In this document: positions 1 to 7,484 of the stretch, piece by piece | How the letters are laid out: each line of letters starts with the position of its first letter | Numbering within the stretch: the stretch's first letter is position 1 | Source: an uncultured Pelagibacteraceae bacterium | Lineage (GTDB): Bacteria; Pseudomonadota; Alphaproteobacteria; Pelagibacterales; Pelagibacteraceae | Reading direction: 5' to 3' | Length of the DNA stretch: 33,784 nt | Assembly (NCBI GenBank): GCA_902524945.1 | Contig: CABZFF010000009.1 | Coordinates: 1-33,784 of the forward strand | Notes under the pieces: model-generated | The model's input: only the letters and a program-made list of their open reading frames with translations | What the model was told of the DNA's origin: nothing | Databases searched by the model: none | Position numbers and translations under genes: made by a program

Positions 1-860
1 ATAGTTACAAATGACATTAATGTGGAAGTAACTATAACGCTAGCAATACTATCGACTACCCTTTTCTCTGAATACATCGATCCTACCAAGTAGGTTAGAA
101 TAGCACTAGGCATGGCAGATTGAATCAAAAGCACTCCAGCAGCCAATCCAGAAAGGTTTAAATATTTAATTAAAGAAAATCCAATTACAGGACCAATTAC
201 AATTCTAATAACGCTTAAAACAGATGCATTTAACCATGAAACAACTTTTAGCTTTGTTAATGCTATGCCTAAAGACATAAGAACTAGAAATATTGTAGCG
301 TAGGTTAATAAAAACGTAGTATTCACTACAAAACCAGGAACCTTCAAATCAAAATATAAAACTAATACGGCCGCTATTATCCCGTAAATAGGCATATTAG
401 TAATTAATATTTTCATTGAAAAACTCTTTTTTGCTAAAAGAACTCCCAATGTAAAGTGAAGCAAGATAATTACTGATGCTATAGCAGAGGCTACACCTAA
501 ACCCTCTGTACCATAGGCAAATAGGCAAATTGGTATACCCATATTACCAGTATTAGGTAATATTAGTGGAGGTAGTTCACTTACAAAGTCCTTTTTCATT
601 AAGGCAAGAACAATTATACCTATTACAGCAAAACCTCCGATTATAATTAAAGCATATATAAAATATTCTATAAATGTTTCTAAAGTTACACCTGTAGAAG
701 TAATGGTGTAAAAAATCATTGCAGGTGTACCCACATTACCAGCTAATGTGGTTATAAAATCAGTGTTAAAATTTGGATCTTTTTTACCAAGGTAATAACC
801 TATACCAATTACAAAAAATACTGGAAGTATGACGTCTATCAGTTTGATATAGAGTTCCAT
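1..860 (-). CDS. AEC (auxin efflux carrier) family transporter, 3' end outside window
   Basis: An open frame runs from an ATG at 860 down to the window edge without a stop (286 codons), so only the last few residues should be missing. The start reads MELYIKLIDVILPVFFVIG and continues into IGYYLGKK, the usual amino-terminal segment of AEC-family permeases. The rest is a series of about nine or ten hydrophobic segments, with a conserved-looking PPLILPNTGNMGIP stretch near residue 95-110 that matches the proline/asparagine/glycine-rich broken helix of this family. AEC proteins are inner-membrane secondary carriers of small organic anions (malate, malonate and similar); the substrate here cannot be read from sequence. 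Its start overlaps the stop of the upstream SbmA-like gene by one base (TAATG), which suggests coupled translation. Family call is firm, substrate unknown. Confidence 0.85.
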   Translation of the reverse strand, partial: MELYIKLIDVILPVFFVIGIGYYLGKKDPNFNTDFITTLAGNVGTPAMIFYTITSTGVTLETFIEYFIYALIIIGGFAVIGIIVLALMKKDFVSELPPLILPNTGNMGIPICLFAYGTEGLGVASAIASVIILLHFTLGVLLAKKSFSMKILITNMPIYGIIAAVLVLYFDLKVPGFVVNTTFLLTYATIFLVLMSLGIALTKLKVVSWLNASVLSVIRIVIGPVIGFSLIKYLNLSGLAAGVLLIQSAMPSAILTYLVGSMYSEKRVVDSIASVIVTSTLMSFVT

Positions 861-1867
861 TAAACTCTTACATCAGATTTTTGAGGCTTTCTCAACTTAT
901 TAGTATTATAATTAATAGCAGTTTCAAACTCCATTAATCGCTTATGTATTGATCTTAGTTCTGTAATTCTTGTCCAATTATACAAAAATACAGAGAAAGC
1001 GTCCTTTACCTCACCAAATGCATTTACCACTTGCATCATAATACCCAAAGTGAACGCTGCAGTAAACAATCCTGGTGCCATTATTAAAAATGGTACAATT
1101 ACAAATAATTGTCTGTACCAAATAGCCCATAAATCAAAATATCCGTAGTGTAAAAATAGTTTATGGTAATTGAATTTTATCCCAGTAAACAATTGTAAAA
1201 TCGTAGGAGCTTGAACATAATTTTTTCTGTCGTCTTCACCGTAAACTAATTCTTTTCTAAATGCAGCTTCAACCTTTTGATTGTTATATTCAAGACCAGG
1301 TAATTTTATTCCGACTAGCCAACTAATAAGTATTCCTCCCAAACTAAGAGTAAGCGCTACCCATACTAAAGATCCAGATACGTTGTTTAAAAAAGGTACA
1401 GTAACATTTGAAGAAAGAACCCATAAAATTGGTATGAACGCTATTAATGTCATTATAGCTTTAACAACTTGCAATCCAATTGACTCTACAATTTTTGCAA
1501 AGTTCATACAGTCCTCTTGAATTCTTTGGGATGAGCCCTCAACTTTTGCTTCAGTGGCTCTCCAATATGGCATGTACGAAAACGTTATCGCCTCTCTCCA
1601 TCTAAATGCCCATAATCTTGTAAACCAATTAGTGAAAGCAAAAAGTGTAACGTACGGAAGTGCTATATATAAAAACCTTTTAATTGAATCCCAAAACTCT
1701 GATATCTCGCGTTTCTCAGCTGTTTGGAGAATATCATAAAAATCCTTATACCAACTATTGAAGAGAACATCCAAATAGGTTTGCAGCACTAGCAAAGAAA
1801 TAATAAAAAATCCTCCTCCGTAGGACCAATAAAACCATTTTTTATCTCTGAAAAAACTTCTCCACAT
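860..1867 (-). CDS. sbmA: SbmA/BacA-family peptide transporter, short form
   Basis: The 335-residue protein resembles the SbmA/BacA family of inner-membrane importers, which take up antimicrobial peptides and peptide-like compounds using the proton gradient. Diagnostic segments are EGSSQRIQEDCMNFA (about residues 110-124), VGIKLPGLEYNNQKVEAAFR followed by KELVYGEDD (about 185-212), and a C-terminal region ending in ITELRSIHKRLMEFE. These correspond closely to E. coli SbmA segments that I recall. Several hydrophobic spans are present. E. coli SbmA is 406 residues; this protein lacks roughly the first 70, including the first membrane helix, and begins directly at a segment aligning with the WYAPFYDLIQTA region. 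The space upstream is filled by another gene, so there is no room for a longer frame. Its stop overlaps the AEC-gene start. Whether the short form still transports peptides is unknown. Confidence 0.85.
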   Translation of the reverse strand: MWRSFFRDKKWFYWSYGGGFFIISLLVLQTYLDVLFNSWYKDFYDILQTAEKREISEFWDSIKRFLYIALPYVTLFAFTNWFTRLWAFRWREAITFSYMPYWRATEAKVEGSSQRIQEDCMNFAKIVESIGLQVVKAIMTLIAFIPILWVLSSNVTVPFLNNVSGSLVWVALTLSLGGILISWLVGIKLPGLEYNNQKVEAAFRKELVYGEDDRKNYVQAPTILQLFTGIKFNYHKLFLHYGYFDLWAIWYRQLFVIVPFLIMAPGLFTAAFTLGIMMQVVNAFGEVKDAFSVFLYNWTRITELRSIHKRLMEFETAINYNTNKLRKPQKSDVRV

Positions 1868-1869
1868 AT

Positions 1870-2154
1870 TTAATCTTTAAGAAAATTATCTGCGTATGAT
1901 TTTATAACAAATTCTTTTTTATTAGGTTCAATAACACTGTAAGATATATTATTTTTTTTAGCATATTCTATAGCTTTTTCTTTTGATGGAAACTTAAGAA
2001 TTACTTCTTCAAGGGTATCCGTCGATGTCTCCCACCCCATTAAAGGATTGATTGAGGGATCTTTGGTTAAAAATTCTAATACCCAGTTTTTAAGTTTGCC
2101 CCTGCCCGATTGCATCGCAGTTTTAGCAGGAATGTAAATTTTAGCTTTTTTCAT
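1870..2154 (-). CDS. NDUFS4-like complex I accessory subunit
   Basis: A 94-residue soluble protein of the ETC complex I conserved-region family, homologous to the mitochondrial NDUFS4 (18 kDa) supernumerary subunit of NADH:ubiquinone oxidoreductase. The family signature is visible as NPLMGWETSTDTLEEVILKF (about residues 37-56), followed by SKEKAIEYAKKNNISYSVI and a basic, aromatic C-terminus. In Alphaproteobacteria this protein attaches to the peripheral arm of complex I and is often encoded away from the nuo operon, as here. The gene starts 8 bases after the 3' end of tRNA-Pro and ends 2 bases before the SbmA-like gene, so it is probably transcribed from the tRNA promoter. Family call is strong; the role in this organism is inferred from the family. 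Confidence 0.88.
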   Translation of the reverse strand: MKKAKIYIPAKTAMQSGRGKLKNWVLEFLTKDPSINPLMGWETSTDTLEEVILKFPSKEKAIEYAKKNNISYSVIEPNKKEFVIKSYADNFLKD

Positions 2155-2162
2155 CTTTATAA

Positions 2163-2239
<77 letters not shown>

Positions 2240-2248
2240 AACGTCTGT

Positions 2249-2277
2249 TTTATAGGTTAATTAAGTGATTTTGGCAA
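2249..2277 (-). promoter_or_regulatory. sigma70-type promoter for tRNA-Pro unit
   Basis: Read on the minus strand, TTGCCA (2277-2272) and TATAAA (2254-2249) are separated by exactly 17 bases. This predicts a start about 3-5 bases before the tRNA-Pro 5' end at 2239. Each box departs from consensus at one position. The call rests on pattern alone. Confidence 0.6.
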
Positions 2278-2298
2278 TTGAAAGATAGTCTCTATAGA
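2271..2298 (+). promoter_or_regulatory. candidate promoter for nhaA unit, overlapping the tRNA-Pro promoter
   Basis: TTGGCA (2271-2276) and TATAGA (2293-2298) are 16 bases apart, placing a start near 2305, about 8 bases before the nhaA ATG. A second possible pair, TTGAAA (2278-2283) and TAAATA (2301-2306) with 17-base spacing, would start transcription at or next to the ATG at 2313. Either way the leader would be very short or absent. The first -35 box lies on the same bases as the -35 box of the divergent tRNA-Pro promoter. Confidence 0.4.
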
Positions 2299-2312
2299 AG
2301 TAAATAATACCA

Positions 2313-3485
2313 ATGATACAGCATATAACAAAACCATTTAAATATTTTTTTAAACTTGAGGCTGCTTCTGGGTTAGTTTTGTTATTCGCTGCAATACTAG
2401 CACTTTTAATTAGTAATGGCGTTTTAAGTGAAATTTATTTTTCTACCTTAGAAAAATATATCACACTTGGTACTAAAGAGTTTGGTTTAAAACTAAGTGT
2501 TCTACATTGGATAAATGATGTTCTGATGGCTATATTTTTCTTTTTTGTTTCATTGGAGATAAAAAGAGAATTTATTCAGGGAGAATTATCTAATCCAAAA
2601 CAAGCAATGCTACCTATCATTGGTGCCGTTGGAGGAATGGCGGTGCCGGCATTATTCTATATCGTTGTAAACTATTCAGACAGCACGACATTAAATGGTT
2701 GGGCTATACCCTCAGCTACAGATATTGCTTTTTCTTTAGGGGTTTTGTCTTTATTAGGCAAAAGGGTTCCGATATCGCTTAAAGTTTTTTTGACTGCCTT
2801 AGCAATTATAGATGATTTAGGTGCGATTGTTATCATTGCCCTTTTTTACTCTGGCAATATTGAAGCAAAATATATAATTTTAATGTTATTAACTTTAATT
2901 ATTTTAATAGCGCTTAATAAATATAGAGTAAAGAGTTTCTTACCTTTTCTAGTTTTAGGAATTTTTCTATGGGATTTTACTCATCAATCGGGAATACATG
3001 CTACAATTGCAGGTGTTTTATTGGCTCTAACTATTCCACATGCAAAAAATAAAAGTAAAGAGTCAATGTTACTTAAATTAGAACATGGTTTATCCCCTTA
3101 TGTTGCTTTTGGAATAATGCCAATTTTTGCTTTTGCTAATGCAGGAGTTTCTCTTGAGGGACTATCATTTGCTTCTTTGCTCAATCCTGTACCTCTTGGA
3201 ATTGTTTTAGGTCTATTTTTTGGAAAACAAATTGGTGTTTTTGCCCTATCTTATATATCTGTGAAACTGAAATTTGCTGATAAACCATCTGGTTCTACGT
3301 GGTTAGCTGTTTATGGAGTTTCAATATTAACAGGTATAGGATTTACAATGAGTTTGTTTGTTGGAAATTTAGCTTTCGTAAATAATTTAGAATATATGGA
3401 TGGAGTTAAAATTGGAGTGTTAACAGGCTCGCTGCTTTCTACACTCTTTGGATATTTTCTACTGTTACTTTCTTCTAAGAAATGA
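2313..3485 (+). CDS. nhaA: Na+/H+ antiporter NhaA
   Basis: A 390-residue integral membrane protein, the normal length of NhaA, which exports Na+ or Li+ in exchange for protons and controls internal pH. Visible family marks are the N-terminal FFKLEAASGLVLLFAAILA helix, the SATDIAFSLGVLSLLGKR unwound-helix motif with Asp137 (equivalent to E. coli Asp133), and the cation-binding pair Asp167-Asp168 in AIIDDLGAIVI (E. coli Asp163-Asp164). About 11-12 hydrophobic spans follow, including the FGKQIGVF segment carrying the conserved lysine. The start ATG follows a candidate promoter with almost no leader. Its stop overlaps the next gene by four bases (ATGA), so nhaA heads a three-gene unit. Sodium export is expected for a marine cell. 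Confidence 0.96.
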   Translation: MIQHITKPFKYFFKLEAASGLVLLFAAILALLISNGVLSEIYFSTLEKYITLGTKEFGLKLSVLHWINDVLMAIFFFFVSLEIKREFIQGELSNPKQAMLPIIGAVGGMAVPALFYIVVNYSDSTTLNGWAIPSATDIAFSLGVLSLLGKRVPISLKVFLTALAIIDDLGAIVIIALFYSGNIEAKYIILMLLTLIILIALNKYRVKSFLPFLVLGIFLWDFTHQSGIHATIAGVLLALTIPHAKNKSKESMLLKLEHGLSPYVAFGIMPIFAFANAGVSLEGLSFASLLNPVPLGIVLGLFFGKQIGVFALSYISVKLKFADKPSGSTWLAVYGVSILTGIGFTMSLFVGNLAFVNNLEYMDGVKIGVLTGSLLSTLFGYFLLLLSSKK

Positions 3486-3883
3486 TCAATAAAGATATCA
3501 TTAGATTAGCCACTAATACTTCAAATGTAGGTCTTAAAAACAATTACTCACACAAGATATCTTTAAAAAACTCAACATGTGGAGACAAAATTACCTTAGA
3601 GTTAATAGCAGATAAAAATAAGATAAGCTCAATGAAATACGAAACCTTATCCTGTATATATTGTGAGGCCTCAGCAAGTCTTCTATCGAGGAAGATAAAA
3701 GATGTTAAATTAAAAGATATTAAAAATGATTTTATAACCTTAAAAAAAATATCAAAAAAAAAAAATGTAAAAATTCCAAAGAGGCTATCTGATTTCAAAA
3801 AATTAATAAATAGCGACAATTTTAATAGATTTAAATGTATATTTTTGCCATTTGATGCAGTATTAAAAGCATTAAAATTATGA
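3482..3883 (+). CDS. NifU/IscU-like Fe-S cluster scaffold protein
   Basis: The 133-residue protein matches the NifU N-terminal/IscU-SufU fold, which assembles or hands over iron-sulfur clusters. Ligand candidates are placed as in the family: Cys33 in STCGD with Asp35 beside it, Cys58 and Cys61 in LSCIYCEASAS, and Cys119 in RFKCIFLPFDAV (family form RxxCxxLxWxA). The ASAS segment after the second cysteine group is also typical. The C-terminal half is unusually lysine-rich and contains a run of 12 adenines (3754-3765). ATGA overlaps on both sides join it to nhaA and the glutathione peroxidase gene. The partner system (SUF or ISC) is not in the window. Family is well supported, specific role inferred. 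Confidence 0.8.
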   Translation: MINKDIIRLATNTSNVGLKNNYSHKISLKNSTCGDKITLELIADKNKISSMKYETLSCIYCEASASLLSRKIKDVKLKDIKNDFITLKKISKKKNVKIPKRLSDFKKLINSDNFNRFKCIFLPFDAVLKALKL

Positions 3884-4416
3884 AAAAAATATTCATTATT
3901 TTATTTATGTTCAGTTTTTTTTCAAATGTTATAGCTGGTAATAATGGCACCGCCTATGATTACGAATTTAATAGCATAGATGGAGACTTAATAAAACTAA
4001 GTCAATATAGAGGAAAAATAATTGTAGTAGTAAATGTTGCGAGTAGATGTGGTTATACACCTCAATACGAAGATCTTCAAACTTTGTGGTCTGAATATAA
4101 AAGTAAAAATTTAGTTGTTTTAGGTATCCCAACTAATAACTTCAGACAAGAACCTGGTAATAATAAAGAAATAAAAAACTTTTGTGAAACAAATTTTGGA
4201 ATTACATTTCCGATGACAGAAAAGATTAATGTAATAGGAAATAATTCACATCCATTTTATAAATGGGCAAGAAAGGATTATGGTATTGGCGCAATACCTA
4301 AGTGGAATTTCCATAAAATTATAATTGGAAAAGATGGAAAAGTTGTAGAAACTTTCTCCTCAATAACAAAACCCTCATCTAAAAAATTTATTAAAGTAAT
4401 TGAAAACTTGATTTAG
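3880..4416 (+). CDS. secreted Cys-type glutathione peroxidase
   Basis: A 178-residue thioredoxin-fold peroxidase of the GPx/BtuE family, with a signal peptide of about 20 residues (MKKIFIILFMFSFFSNVIAG), so probably periplasmic. The peroxidatic Cys57 lies in NVASRCGYTPQY. The partner residues appear as Gln90 in FRQEPG and Trp142-Asn143 in KWNFHK. Cys102 in KNFCETNFGITFP matches the resolving cysteine of thioredoxin-dependent members, so the electron donor is more likely thioredoxin-like than glutathione. The loop before QEPG is one residue shorter than in common homologues. Translation is coupled to the Fe-S scaffold gene by ATGA, and the stop codon overlaps that of the convergent metallo-hydrolase gene. 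Expected role: reduction of hydroperoxides at the envelope. Confidence 0.9.
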   Translation: MKKIFIILFMFSFFSNVIAGNNGTAYDYEFNSIDGDLIKLSQYRGKIIVVVNVASRCGYTPQYEDLQTLWSEYKSKNLVVLGIPTNNFRQEPGNNKEIKNFCETNFGITFPMTEKINVIGNNSHPFYKWARKDYGIGAIPKWNFHKIIIGKDGKVVETFSSITKPSSKKFIKVIENLI

Positions 4417-5180
4417 CTTGTAAAACTTAATCCATCAAACGCAGGGATTATATTTTTCGGTAATATTTTTTTTAGCTCAAAATAATCTAAATCTGTATGT
4501 AAATTGGTAAGTATAGCTTTTTTTGGCTTGGTTATATCTATTAAATTTAAAGATTCTTCTAGATTAAAGTGTGATGGGTGTTTATCGATTTTAAGACAAT
4601 CTAATACCAGGTAATTAAGATTTTTGAGATGATTTATATTCTTCAAAGATATGTTATTACAATCACTTATATACGCAATTTTATCCATTACGTATCCGGT
4701 TGATTTTATTAATCCATGAGTAACTTGAAAAGATTTGATGACCAATTTTGTATTATTTTTTTTAATAGAAAAACTTTTACCAATTATATTCGCTTTCATA
4801 ATCGGCTTATACCCTTGCTCTTCAAAAAAACAAAATCTGTAAGATCTTTTTAAAGCTGTGATAGTTCTTCTACTACCATAAATTGGGATCTTTGATTTAT
4901 TTTTCCAATAAAAAGGTCTCATTTCAAATATACCAGCTGTCTGATCGGCGTGTTCATGAGTATAAATAATTGAGTCAAGATCTTTAATTTTATTTTTTAA
5001 AAATTGATTTTTTATATCTGGTGAAGTATCTATACAAACAGACAAATTTCCTTTTTGAATATGAGCGCAACACCTAGTCCTTAAATTTTTTGGACTTTGT
5101 TTAAGATTTCCTCTGTAATTGGTTATCCATGGAGATCCAAGTGAACTTCCACAGCCTAGAATTGTAAATTTACTTTTCAA
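4413..5180 (-). CDS. PhnP-like metallo-beta-lactamase-fold hydrolase
   Basis: A 255-residue protein of the metallo-beta-lactamase fold, closest in layout to PhnP-like phosphodiesterases of Alphaproteobacteria. It begins FTILGCGSSLGSP, typical of this subgroup, and carries the metal motif THEHADQTAG (about residues 94-103). Further ligand candidates are His in VTHGL, Asp in ISDCN and His in TNLHTD near the C-terminus. The Q in HADQ replaces the more general H, which I recall as common in this subgroup. The start is a TTG at 5180 inside a TTGA overlap with the tatD stop; no better ATG is present. The pairing metG-tatD-MBL is a common alphaproteobacterial order. The substrate is unknown; a cyclic phosphodiester is a guess from PhnP. 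Confidence 0.85.
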   Translation of the reverse strand: MKSKFTILGCGSSLGSPWITNYRGNLKQSPKNLRTRCCAHIQKGNLSVCIDTSPDIKNQFLKNKIKDLDSIIYTHEHADQTAGIFEMRPFYWKNKSKIPIYGSRRTITALKRSYRFCFFEEQGYKPIMKANIIGKSFSIKKNNTKLVIKSFQVTHGLIKSTGYVMDKIAYISDCNNISLKNINHLKNLNYLVLDCLKIDKHPSHFNLEESLNLIDITKPKKAILTNLHTDLDYFELKKILPKNIIPAFDGLSFTS

Positions 5181-5953
5181 TTTAATTTACCAAACAAATT
5201 GAAAAAATTATTAGTTGTAATTTTTGAAAATTCATCAAATGATAAATTTTTGATTTCAGATAAAAACTTTACTGTATGTATTATGTAACTTGGCTCATTT
5301 GGTTTGCCTCTTAATGGCACAGGAGCAAGATATGGAGCATCAGTTTCAACTAATATTTTTTCATTTGGTATATCCTTAAATGTATTGGCTAAGTCCTGAG
5401 ATTTTTTGAATGTAACTACCCCACTAGCAGAAATATAAGCGCCTAGATTTAATAATTTAAAAGCAAAATCTCTCGATCCGGTAAAACAATGAATAAGGAT
5501 TTTAGTTTCTTTTTTTTTTGAATGTTTTTCTAATATTTGTAAAGTTTCTTTTTCAGCTGATCTTGTGTGGACTATAAGTGGTAAATTTTTTTCTTGTGCA
5601 GCTGATATGTGTTCCTCAAAGGAATAGATTTGATCTTTCTTTTCAGAATGATTATAATAAAAGTCTAATCCTGTTTCACCAATACCAATAATTTTTTTAT
5701 TTCGATTAACTTGACTAATTATATCAACACTTTTAATATGCTGATGTGACTTAGCTTCATGAGGATGAATTCCATAGGTACCGTAAACACTTTTATATCC
5801 ATTGACTATTTTAAGTATTTGTTCAAAACTTTTATCTTCTGTAGATATTGTAAGCATATATTTAATGCCATCTTTATTTGCTCTATCTATTGTTTCGTTT
5901 AAAGCGTTTGACATCGGTTTGTAAGTCAGATGACAATGTGAATCAATTATCAT
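5177..5953 (-). CDS. tatD: TatD-family metal-dependent hydrolase (DNase)
   Basis: A 258-residue TIM-barrel hydrolase of the TatD/YcfH family. Seen are the N-terminal IDSHCHL metal motif, the ETGLDFYY motif carrying the bridging Glu, LPLIVHTRSAE, ILIHCFTGS, and the C-terminal VETDAPYLAP segment, all in the family order. The family cleaves DNA 3' ends in a metal-dependent way. I chose the ATG at 5953; a TTG six bases further upstream is also in frame. The start overlaps the metG stop by 11 bases, and the stop overlaps the next gene by 4. Despite the name, it is not part of the Tat translocase and lies far from tatABC here. Confidence 0.93.
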   Translation of the reverse strand: MIIDSHCHLTYKPMSNALNETIDRANKDGIKYMLTISTEDKSFEQILKIVNGYKSVYGTYGIHPHEAKSHQHIKSVDIISQVNRNKKIIGIGETGLDFYYNHSEKKDQIYSFEEHISAAQEKNLPLIVHTRSAEKETLQILEKHSKKKETKILIHCFTGSRDFAFKLLNLGAYISASGVVTFKKSQDLANTFKDIPNEKILVETDAPYLAPVPLRGKPNEPSYIIHTVKFLSEIKNLSFDEFSKITTNNFFNLFGKLN

Positions 5954-7484
5954 TTTCAATCTTTTTAAATAAAATATCTAAATTTTTTAATTCCATACTG
6001 TAGTCGAAAATGTCATCTTTTATAATATTATCAATTAAAATATCTTTATCAGATAAATTAACAGCATCTAAAACTTTTTTGGTAGAAATCGGTATAATTG
6101 GATTTAAAAGAATAGAAATATTTTTTATTTGTTCCGAAATTGTATGAAGAATTGCATTCATTCTTTCTGGATCTTTTGATTTTAAGGCCCATGGTTCTGA
6201 GTCATTAAAATATTTGTTTGCCTCAAACGAAAAATTAACTACCATTTTAATATATTCATTCAAATTTTGTTTATTTATATAATCTATAAGTTTAGGAATA
6301 TTTTTTTTTATATTTTCAATCAATTTAATATCGCTTTTTTTTAATTTATTTTTTTTAGGTATTTTATTATTACAATTTTTTTTTATAAATGAAAAAACTC
6401 TTTGACAAAGATTACCGTAATTATTAGCTAAATCATTGTTTATACAATTTTTAAGATTTTCCATTGAAATACTTCCGTCATTACCTAATGAAACTTCTTT
6501 TATAAGATAATATCTTAGTTGATCAATTCCATAATCTTTGATTACCTCAATCGGATCTAAAATATTACCAAGTGATTTAGACATTTTCTTATCATCTGAA
6601 AGGATCCAGCCATGTCCGAAAACTCTTTTAGGTAATGGTAAATTTGCTGCAATCAAAAAAGCTGGCCAGTATATCGCATGAAATCTTAATATATCTTTTC
6701 CAATAATATGAACATCTGCTGGCCAAAAAGCTTTGTATTTTTTATCTTCAGTATTAGGAAAATTTAGTGCGCTTAAGTAATTTGTTAAAGCGTCTAACCA
6801 AACATAAATAACATGTTTTTTGTTTTGTGGGACTGGAATCCCCCAAGAAAAAGATGTTCTGCTAATGGATAAATCTTTAAGACCTTTTTCTACAAAACTA
6901 ATTACCTCATTTTTTCTTGATTGAGGCATTATAAAATTCTCATTTTTTTTGTAGTGATCTAGTAATTTTTTTTGAAAAGTGGACAATTTAAAAAAATAAG
7001 ACTCCTCCTCAACCCATTCTACTTCTGAACCTGACGTTTTTGATAATTTCCTGCCATCTTTTTCCTCTATTTCATCTTTATCATAATAAGCTTCATCTGA
7101 TACAGAGTACCATCCACTATATTTATCTAAATAAATATCTCCTGATTTTATCAATCTATTCCATATTTCATTGACTGAATTTAGATGTCTTGTTTCAGTT
7201 GTTCTAATAAAATCGTCATTGGTTAAATTTAATATTTTTGTTAAAGATCGGAAAGTTTGGGATATTTCATCACAAAATTTTTTGGGATCTTTATTCATTT
7301 TATTAGCTTCTTTTTGAATTTTTTGACCATGTTCGTCGGTACCAGTTAAAAAATAAACATTAAATCCCTCTAATCTTTTAAATCTAGCAAATATATCAGC
7401 TATTATACTTGAGTAAGCATGCCCCATGTGTGGTTTACCAGAAGGGTAGTAAATAGGTGTTGTAATATAAAAATTTTTATTCAT
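5943..7484 (-). CDS. metG: methionyl-tRNA synthetase
   Basis: A 513-residue class I aminoacyl-tRNA synthetase charging tRNA-Met. The HIGH signature appears as HMGH (residues 19-22) within TPIYYPSGKPHMGHAYSS, and KMSKS at residues 300-304. The connective-peptide knuckle (SGWYSVSDEAYY, about residues 123-134) has no CxxC pairs, so this is the zinc-free, alphaproteobacterial/mitochondrial-like type. The C-terminus ends after the anticodon-binding helices; no EMAPII-type tRNA-binding domain is present. Its ATG overlaps the holB stop by 8 bases (ATGAATAA), and it overlaps tatD downstream. The holB-metG-tatD order is conserved in many Alphaproteobacteria. Confidence 0.97.
   Translation of the reverse strand: MNKNFYITTPIYYPSGKPHMGHAYSSIIADIFARFKRLEGFNVYFLTGTDEHGQKIQKEANKMNKDPKKFCDEISQTFRSLTKILNLTNDDFIRTTETRHLNSVNEIWNRLIKSGDIYLDKYSGWYSVSDEAYYDKDEIEEKDGRKLSKTSGSEVEWVEEESYFFKLSTFQKKLLDHYKKNENFIMPQSRKNEVISFVEKGLKDLSISRTSFSWGIPVPQNKKHVIYVWLDALTNYLSALNFPNTEDKKYKAFWPADVHIIGKDILRFHAIYWPAFLIAANLPLPKRVFGHGWILSDDKKMSKSLGNILDPIEVIKDYGIDQLRYYLIKEVSLGNDGSISMENLKNCINNDLANNYGNLCQRVFSFIKKNCNNKIPKKNKLKKSDIKLIENIKKNIPKLIDYINKQNLNEYIKMVVNFSFEANKYFNDSEPWALKSKDPERMNAILHTISEQIKNISILLNPIIPISTKKVLDAVNLSDKDILIDNIIKDDIFDYSMELKNLDILFKKIENDN

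Noticed and set aside
3544-3819. 91-codon frame on the minus strand inside the Fe-S scaffold gene
   Set aside because: It lies wholly antisense to a gene with clear family motifs, and its Phe/Lys-rich composition is what the opposite strand of a Lys-rich gene gives.
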